A DNA stretch of 6,540 nucleotides from Planctomycetia bacterium (lineage in GTDB: Bacteria > Planctomycetota > Planctomycetia > Pirellulales > UBA1268), in contig RGVT01000154.1 in NCBI GenBank assembly GCA_010027105.1, positions 1 to 6,540 of the forward strand, given 5' to 3'. The notes below the pieces were generated by a model. It ran no database searches and was not told where the DNA came from. It saw nothing but the letters and a program-made list of their open reading frames with translations. How positions within the stretch are numbered: position 1 is the first letter of the stretch; the number at the start of each line of letters is the position of its first letter. Shown here in pieces: positions 1 through 4,800 of the stretch. Position numbers and translations under genes: made by a program.

Positions 1-1
1 G

Positions 2-241
2 GCGATCGTGATCGGGGCCAACGACGTGGTGAACCCGGCGGCCCGCACCGATCCCAAGAGCCCGATCGCCGGCATGCCGATCCTCGACGTGGACAAGGCG
101 AAGACGGTGGTGGTGGTGAAGCGGTCGCTCTCGCCGGGCTTCGCGGGCATCCCGAATCCCCTCTTCGCCGCCGACAACACGCTCATGTATTTCGCCGACG
201 GCAAGAAGGCGATTCTCGACCTCACGAACGCCCTCTCGTAG
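2..241 (+). CDS. pntB: NAD(P) transhydrogenase subunit beta, C-terminal end (5' partial)
   Basis: This is the last 79 codons of the beta subunit of the proton-translocating NAD(P) transhydrogenase, an inner-membrane enzyme that passes hydride between NADH and NADP+ and couples it to proton movement. The visible part is the end of the cytoplasmic NADP(H)-binding domain (domain III). It shows the family motifs VIGANDVVNPAA, DPKSPIAGMPIL, VVVVKRSLSPGFAGIPNPLF, and a short tail ending LDLTNALS before a TAG at 239-241. These match the end of E. coli PntB as I remember it (IGAND.VNPAA, SPIAGMP, KRSM..GYAG..NPLF), and the C-terminus falls where expected, so this end is intact. The start and the membrane domain lie left of the window. 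The pntA partner is not visible; by usual gene order it would lie upstream. The codon at position 8 (GTG) is an internal valine, not a start. Confidence 0.95.
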   Translation, partial: AIVIGANDVVNPAARTDPKSPIAGMPILDVDKAKTVVVVKRSLSPGFAGIPNPLFAADNTLMYFADGKKAILDLTNALS

Positions 242-285
242 GACAGGCTTCAGCCTGTCGTCCGCTCGCGAGACGGCAGCCTGCC
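242..285. repeat. Cluster of three short palindromes between convergent genes
   Basis: Directly after the pntB stop lie three dyads. GACAGGCT-TC-AGCCTGTC (242-259) has 8-bp arms and a 2-nt centre. CTCGCGAG (265-272) is a perfect palindrome. GGCAG-C-CTGCC (275-285) follows. They fill most of the 63-nt gap between the convergent ends of pntB and the PIN toxin gene. No run of T follows on either strand, so this is not a classical intrinsic terminator. The first dyad has the look of the short dispersed palindromes found between genes in high-GC planctomycete-like genomes; that is recollection, not a search. It could also help stop transcription from both sides. Confidence 0.55.
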
Positions 286-304
286 CGCGCCGCATCGCGA
301 ACCG

Positions 305-733
305 CTACCCAGCTGCGCGGTCGAGCACGAGATCGAATGCCTTGCGGGTGCCGCTGCGATAGGTGCGAAAACCACGCCGATCCAGCGTGCACACGGCAGC
401 GATCCGCAACCGCGTCGCCAGCAGCACGAGCGTGGCATCCGCGAAGTCCATCGGCACGTCGGCGTATTTCGTCATGAGTCCGCCTGCCTGCAGGAGGGTA
501 TCGGCCGACATCGACGAATGAATCGCCGCTTGCGAGGAGAAGAGGAAGTCGATCAAGAGCCCCGGCCCTGCCGGGCTCCGTGACACCAGATGCATCGCCT
601 CGACGATCACGGCATCGGTCGTGACGAACCGGCCACCAAACCGCTCGAAGGCCCGCACGACCACGCGATGGGCGGCGTCCGCATCATCGAGAAAGGCGAT
701 GATCGGGCCCGTGTCGAGCAGCCACGCCTCCAT
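305..733 (-). CDS. vapC: VapC-like PIN-domain ribonuclease toxin
   Basis: This 142-residue protein has the length and motif order of a PIN-domain endoribonuclease, the toxin of VapBC-type modules. Acidic residues expected to bind the catalytic Mg2+/Mn2+ are at the right places: D7 in LLDTGP at the start of strand 1, E45 in VIVEAMHL, D96 and D99 in PMDFADATLV, and D118 in TLDRRGF near the end. No key residue appears lost, so the nuclease is probably active. The target, typically tRNA or rRNA in this family, cannot be read from sequence. The ATG at 733 is chosen because the LLDTGP strand must begin within a few residues of the N-terminus and because GAGG at 743-746 lies 9 nt upstream. The gene follows the antitoxin gene after 11 nt, so the two are almost certainly co-transcribed and translationally linked. 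A solitary PIN RNase with another role is possible but less likely. Confidence 0.9.
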   Translation of the reverse strand: MEAWLLDTGPIIAFLDDADAAHRVVVRAFERFGGRFVTTDAVIVEAMHLVSRSPAGPGLLIDFLFSSQAAIHSSMSADTLLQAGGLMTKYADVPMDFADATLVLLATRLRIAAVCTLDRRGFRTYRSGTRKAFDLVLDRAAG

Positions 734-742
734 GCGCGTCGG

Positions 743-746
743 CCTC
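743..746 (-). promoter_or_regulatory. Ribosome binding site of the PIN toxin gene
   Basis: On the minus strand the sequence reads TGAGG-CCGACGCGC-ATG. The GAGG core overlaps the TGA stop of the antitoxin gene (747-745) and lies 9 nt before the toxin ATG. A Shine-Dalgarno site placed on the antitoxin stop codon would tie toxin translation to ribosomes finishing the antitoxin. Confidence 0.55.
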
Positions 747-996
747 AGTTCCGCCAGTTCCGCGCGCGGAGCGACTTCGACCAGGCATCACCACCAGCCA
801 CAGCCTTGCGGCCGCTTGCTGCCGCGCCCAGTGCTCCGGCGAGGTGCCTGAGCCGCTCTCCGGCCGACTCCGCAGCGACGCCTCGCTCGATGAGGCCGCG
901 GACGAACTCCGAATCCGACAGCCCGAGCGCGGAGGCGATCCGGTGCAGGTCGCGGCGCTGCTTGTCGTCGAGTCGAATGGTCAATGAACCAGTCAT
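745..996 (-). CDS. Ribbon-helix-helix antitoxin of the PIN toxin module
   Basis: This 83-residue protein starts MTGSLTIRLDDKQRRDL, a typical ribbon-helix-helix (CopG/Arc-like) N-terminus: a short beta strand with alternating residues (SLTIRLD) that would pair in the dimer and enter the DNA major groove. Two helices follow, about residues 12-24 (KQRRDLHRIASAL) and 28-40 (SDSEFVRGLIERG), with the family's LGLSDSEFVR turn. The C-terminal half (about 45-83) is Ala/Gly/Arg-rich and ends in WSKSLRARNWRN; by family logic it should bind and inhibit the toxin. The frame stays open far upstream, but codons before the ATG at 996 (TCLTIII) do not fit the fold, and a TACAAT -10 box lies just upstream, so this ATG is preferred. 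No Shine-Dalgarno sequence precedes it, in line with a leaderless or nearly leaderless mRNA. The complex should repress its own promoter. Confidence 0.85.
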   Translation of the reverse strand: MTGSLTIRLDDKQRRDLHRIASALGLSDSEFVRGLIERGVAAESAGERLRHLAGALGAAASGRKAVAGGDAWSKSLRARNWRN

Positions 997-1003
997 GATG
1001 ATG

Positions 1004-1032
1004 ATTGTAAGACACGTGTCGTGCAGACGCAA
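1004..1032 (-). promoter_or_regulatory. Putative promoter of the toxin-antitoxin operon
   Basis: Read on the minus strand, TTGCGT (1032-1027) and TACAAT (1009-1004) are 17 nt apart. The -10 box matches TATAAT at five of six positions; the -35 box matches only the TTG. The expected start of transcription, 6-8 nt past the -10 box, falls at or next to the antitoxin ATG (996). The mRNA would therefore have almost no 5' leader. Confidence 0.5.
1011..1020. promoter_or_regulatory. Putative operator palindrome GACACGTGTC
   Basis: GACACGTGTC is a perfect 10-bp palindrome lying inside the spacer between the proposed -35 and -10 boxes of the toxin-antitoxin promoter, 14 nt upstream of the antitoxin start codon. 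Ribbon-helix-helix antitoxins commonly bind short palindromes over their own promoter, so this is the best candidate for the autoregulatory site. The function is inferred from position and symmetry only. Confidence 0.5.
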
Positions 1033-1226
1033 GACAAGGCTGGCGGCGGGGCGGGAGACACCGTCAGGTTCGGCGGGTGATCGGCATCCGCGGCGGGGCG
1101 GTGGCCCAGAGGAGGCCGGCCGATGTCGGCGGGCATGGGAGCCCCGAACGCGGGCGAGTAGAGCCAGCACCCCCTCGGGCGGGGGATTTCCTGGGGCAAG
1201 GCTCCCGGAAAACCGCGATCTACAGC

Positions 1227-1256
1227 GGATTGCGCAGGGGATTGCCGGATTGCGCA
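1227..1256. promoter_or_regulatory. Triple GGATTGC repeat upstream of the large gene's promoter
   Basis: The heptamer GGATTGC occurs three times in 27 bp, at 1227-1233, 1239-1245 and 1247-1253. The outer two extend to the 10-mer GGATTGCGCA (1227-1236 and 1247-1256) and start exactly 20 bp apart, about two helical turns, so both would face the same side of the DNA. The last copy also includes the palindrome TTGCGCAA (1250-1257). The cluster ends 26 bp before the -35 box at 1283, where an activator would sit. The binding protein is unknown. Confidence 0.45.
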
Positions 1257-1282
1257 AAATCCACTCTTCACGATCCAAAACC

Positions 1283-1310
1283 TTGACGCCCGCGTCGTGC
1301 TTGGTAGATT
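1283..1310 (+). promoter_or_regulatory. Putative sigma70-type promoter for the repeat-protein gene
   Basis: TTGACG (1283-1288; five of six to TTGACA) and TAGATT (1305-1310; four of six to TATAAT) are separated by 16 nt. Transcription would start near 1316-1318, about 380 nt before the ATG at 1700. It is the best promoter match I see in this gap on the plus strand; a second one nearer the gene cannot be excluded. Confidence 0.5.
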
Positions 1311-1442
1311 TGCGGGATCGGAGGGCTGATCCGCCTTTGATTTTCTCGAGGAAACGCTCCTGCACGCTCCCGTCAACGTGTTCTGCCTGAGCAGATCCGC
1401 TGGCCTTCTTTTGCGGCAGTGTTCCTCGCGGCGATAGCCGTT

Positions 1443-1460
1443 TGCCCGGATATCCGGGCA
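1443..1460. repeat. Perfect 18-bp palindrome TGCCCGGATATCCGGGCA
   Basis: The sequence is identical to its reverse complement over 18 bp, centred between 1451 and 1452, and lies within the proposed leader of the large gene. With no loop it forms a poor RNA hairpin, so a dimeric DNA-binding protein is a more natural reader. No T tract follows, so it is unlikely to be an intrinsic terminator. Its owner is unknown. Confidence 0.6.
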
Positions 1461-1465
1461 CACCT

Positions 1466-1479
1466 CCGGATTGTTCCGG
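1466..1479 (+). repeat. Short hairpin CCGGA-TTGT-TCCGG in the leader
   Basis: This 5-bp stem with a 4-nt loop starts 5 nt after the 18-bp palindrome and repeats its CCGGA/TCCGG half-sites. Together they give four CCGGA-type half-sites within 34 bp, which could be an extended binding site or a structured leader segment. Five base pairs alone could easily occur by chance in DNA this GC-rich. Confidence 0.3.
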
Positions 1480-1699
1480 TGACAACGGTTTCTCCGATTC
1501 TTTCTTCGCAAAACGGCCTGGGTTCCGTTCGTGCGGTGCACCGCGGCGGGGCGTGACGCACTCCATGCCCATGCCGACCGTCCGCCCCGCGATTCGTCAC
1601 CCAGATTTGTCTGCCCGACCCATCCCCTACGCCCATCCGTACGTTCCTCACCGACCGTCGTCCGCGGCACCCCCTCCGCGGCCCGACCGAAAGCACACC

Positions 1700-1813
1700 A
1701 TGCGTCCTGCACCCCGATGGATCGACCGTTCGATTTCCGGCCTCCGCGGCCTCTTCGCCTTCGCCGCGGCGGCGCTCGGCCTGGCCCTCGCCCCCGGCCA
1801 GCCGGCCCTCGGC
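1700..1813 (+). other. Signal peptide of the repeat protein
   Basis: Residues 1-38 form a Sec-type signal: a basic n-region with four Arg (MRPAPRWIDRSISGLR), a hydrophobic core (GLFAFAAAALGLALA, residues 17-31), and a c-region PGQPALG ending in an A-x-G cleavage site before Q39. No lipobox Cys is present, so it is not a lipoprotein. This fixes both the start codon and the export of the product. Confidence 0.8.
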
Positions 1814-4800
1814 CAGATGACCTGGCTGCCGACCGCCCCGGGCAGCTTCAACTGGACGACCGGCTCCTCGTGGAGCACGGGCACCGCTCCCAACGCCATC
1901 GGGGCCTGGGCGAGCGTCACGGCCAACCTCACCGGCAACCAGACGGTGTCGCTCAACGCGCCGGTCACGCTCGGCCGGCTCGATCTCGGCCGGCTCGGCG
2001 AGCCTCAACCAGACGGCCGCGAGCGGCAGCAACACGATTTCGGCGGAACTGCGCCTCAACGACACGCTCCTCGTGACCAACAGTTCCGCGAACGCCCTCA
2101 CGCTGTCGGGCGTGATCGCCGGAGCGGGAGGGCTCACGCTGAGCGGGCCGGGCACGCTCGCGCTCTCCGGCAACAACTCCTACTCGGGCGGCACGACGAT
2201 CACGTCGGGCACGCTGAAGGCGGCCTCGGACGTCGCGCTTCCCTCGACCGGCGCGGTCACGATGTCCGGCGGAGCCCTCGATCTCACGGGTTTCAACGTC
2301 TCGTCAGGCACGTTCTCCGCATCCGCCGGCGTCGGCCTCGTCGGGGGCTCGCTCACCGCCAGCAGCTACTCGTTCACGAACGACGCCGGCACGGCCACGG
2401 TCGGCACCGTCCTCGCCGGCTCGGGCGGCCTCACGAAGACGGGCTCCGGCAACCTCACGCTGAGCGCGGCCAACACCTACACGGGCACGACCACCGTGGG
2501 CGGCGGTGGCACGCTCACGCTCGGCGTCGCCAACGCCCTCGGCTCCGGCAGCGGCACGCTCACGATGACGAGCGGCTCGCTCGTGATGACCGGCACCCAG
2601 TCGTTCGCCCAGTTCAACGCCACGAACGTCGGCATCGGCTCCGGCACGATCTCGGCCTCGAACGGCTTTTCGTTCCAGATCGACTCCGGCACGAACACGC
2701 TCGCGACGGTCCTCGCGGGGTCGGGCACGTTCGCCAAGAGCGGCGCCGGCACGCTCGTGCTGTCCGGCAGCAACACGTCCACGGGCGACTACACGATCAA
2801 TGCGGGGTCGCTCAAGCTGGGCGCGAGCAACCGGATCGCCGACACGGCGAACGTCACGCTGGCCAGCGGCACGTTCGATCTCGGCGGCTTCTCCGAGACG
2901 ATCAACAATTTCAACGCCACCGGAGCGGGCAGTATCGCGACCGGCACGCTGACCACGTCGGGCAGTTTCGGGTTCAGCAACGCTTCGGGCACCGTGACGG
3001 CCGACGCCGTCCTCGCGGGTTCAGGCAAGACGCTCACGAAGACCGGGGCCGGCACGCTCCTGCTCAACGGCTCCAACACCTATACCGGCGCCACGACCGT
3101 GAGCGCCGGCACGCTCAAGCTCGGCGGCAGCGACAAGATCGCCGATGGGAGCAGCCTCACACTCTCCGGTGGCTCGCTCGACCTGGCCGGCTACTCGGAA
3201 ACGATCACGAACTTCAATGCCACCGTCAGCGGCACGGTCACGGCCGGCACGCTCGCCGTCTCGGGAAGCTACGGCGTGAGCAATGCGTCCGGCACGGTGC
3301 AGATCGACGCCGTCCTCTCCGGGGCGGGCAAGACGCTCACGAAGAGCGGCGCCGGCACGCTGCTGCTCAACGGCACGAGCACGTATACCGGGGCGACCAC
3401 GCTCAGCGGTGGCACGCTGAAACTCGGCGGCAGCAACGTGCTCGCCAGCACCGGCACGCTCTCGATCACGGGCGCCGGCACGCTCGACGTCGGGGCGGGC
3501 AACTCGCAGACGCTCGCCTCGGTGTCGGTGACGAGCGGCACGAGCGCGATCACCGGCGGCACGCTCACGGTCAACGGGCCCTTCACGGCCAACTTCGCCT
3601 CCGGCACGGCCACGGTCGGCAGCGTCCTCGCGGGATCGATGTCGCTGGAAAAAGCCGGCGCCGGCCTCCTGCTCTTGAACGCGGCCAACACCTACACCGG
3701 CTCGACGTCGATCTCCGCCGGCACGCTCAAGCTCGGCGGTGCCGACAGGCTGCTCACCACCGGCACGATCTCGATGTCGGGCGGCACGTTCGATCTTGGC
3801 GGCTTCTCCCAGACGCTCGGTTCGTTTTCGCTGACGAGCGGCACGGTCACCAACGGCACGCTCTCCGCCGGCTCCTACGCCGTGAGCAACGCCGGCGCCG
3901 CGGCGATCAACGCCGCGCTGGGCAGCGGCGGCACGCTCACGAAGGACGGCGTGGGCAACCTCACGATCGGCGCGGGCGGCTCGGTGTCAGGCTCCGTCAC
4001 GCTCAACGCCGGCACGCTCACCAACAGCGTCGCCAACGGCATCACGGGCAACGTCACGGTGAATGGCGGCACTCACCCTCGGCGGCGGCGGCGGCGCGGT
4101 GACGAACACGGGCACGCTCACCGCCACGGCGATCAACGTCACGGCGGCGAGCGGCACGACCACGTTCTCGGCGCCGCTCTCCGGATCGAGCGGCGCCTTC
4201 ACCCGCACCGGCACCGGCACGCTCGTGATGAGCGGCAGCCTCGCCGCGTACACGGCCACTGTGTCGACCGGGAGCGCAGGACTCGTGCAGGCGGGCAACA
4301 ACTCCGCCTTCGGCACCGGCCTCCTCACGCTCGAGGGCGCCCAGCTCTCGTCGAACTCCACGACGGCCCGCACGTTCGCCAACACGCAGATCCGGGTCGT
4401 CGGCGACACGACGCTCGGCGACGCCGTGAACACCGGCACGCTCACGTTCGCCTCCGGCACCGGCACGCTCGACGGCGACTGCACGCTCACGCTCGCGAGC
4501 GACGTCGCGTTCACCCGGCTCTCGGGTACCGGCGCCTTCACGAAGGCCGGGGCCGGCACGCTCTTCCTCAGCGGCTCGAACGGCTTCGGCAGCACGACGA
4601 TCAGCGCCGGCGGCCTGACCGTCAGTTCCGGCACGTTGAGCGGCCCGATCACGCTGAACGCCGGCACCCTCACCAACAGCACGACCAACGGCATCACGGG
4701 CAACGTCACGATCAACGGCGGCACCTTCACCGGCGCGAGCGCCACCTCGACCGGCACGATCACCCTTGCCGGCGGCGCCGTCACGAACACCGGCGCCATC

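Larger units (their letters stand above)
997..1699. other. 703-bp non-coding region between divergent genes
   Basis: This stretch separates the leftward toxin-antitoxin operon from the rightward repeat-protein gene. Long open frames cross it on both strands, but they have no recognisable domain, are rich in Arg, Pro and Ser, and look like GC-driven noise. I read it as regulatory. From the left it holds the toxin-antitoxin promoter (1004-1032), about 190 bp with nothing I can name (1033-1226), a GGATTGC repeat cluster (1227-1256), a rightward promoter (1283-1310), and then a leader of roughly 380 nt with a perfect 18-bp palindrome (1443-1460) and a smaller hairpin (1466-1479). From 1480 to 1699 I see no further structured element. 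No tRNA, rRNA or known riboswitch is recognisable. Confidence 0.6.

Noticed and set aside
590..1390. Rightward open frame of 266 codons across the toxin-antitoxin region
   Set aside because: It lies antisense to both clear toxin-antitoxin genes, is full of Arg, Ser and Pro, and has no recognisable domain. It is an effect of high GC.
745..1572. Leftward open frame of 275 codons that would extend the antitoxin upstream
   Set aside because: Only the last 83 residues (from ATG 996) fit a ribbon-helix-helix protein. The extension would run through the promoter, operator and repeat cluster and has no family-like sequence.
1565..1699. Earlier in-frame starts (ATG 1565 and 1571) for the repeat protein
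   Set aside because: They would put some 45 Pro/Arg/His-rich residues before a perfect signal peptide and have no better ribosome binding site.
1985..4075. Programmed ribosomal frameshifting
   Set aside because: Two separate +1 events would be needed, neither site has a known slippery sequence with a stop codon or rare codon in the A site, and a simple indel explains each better.
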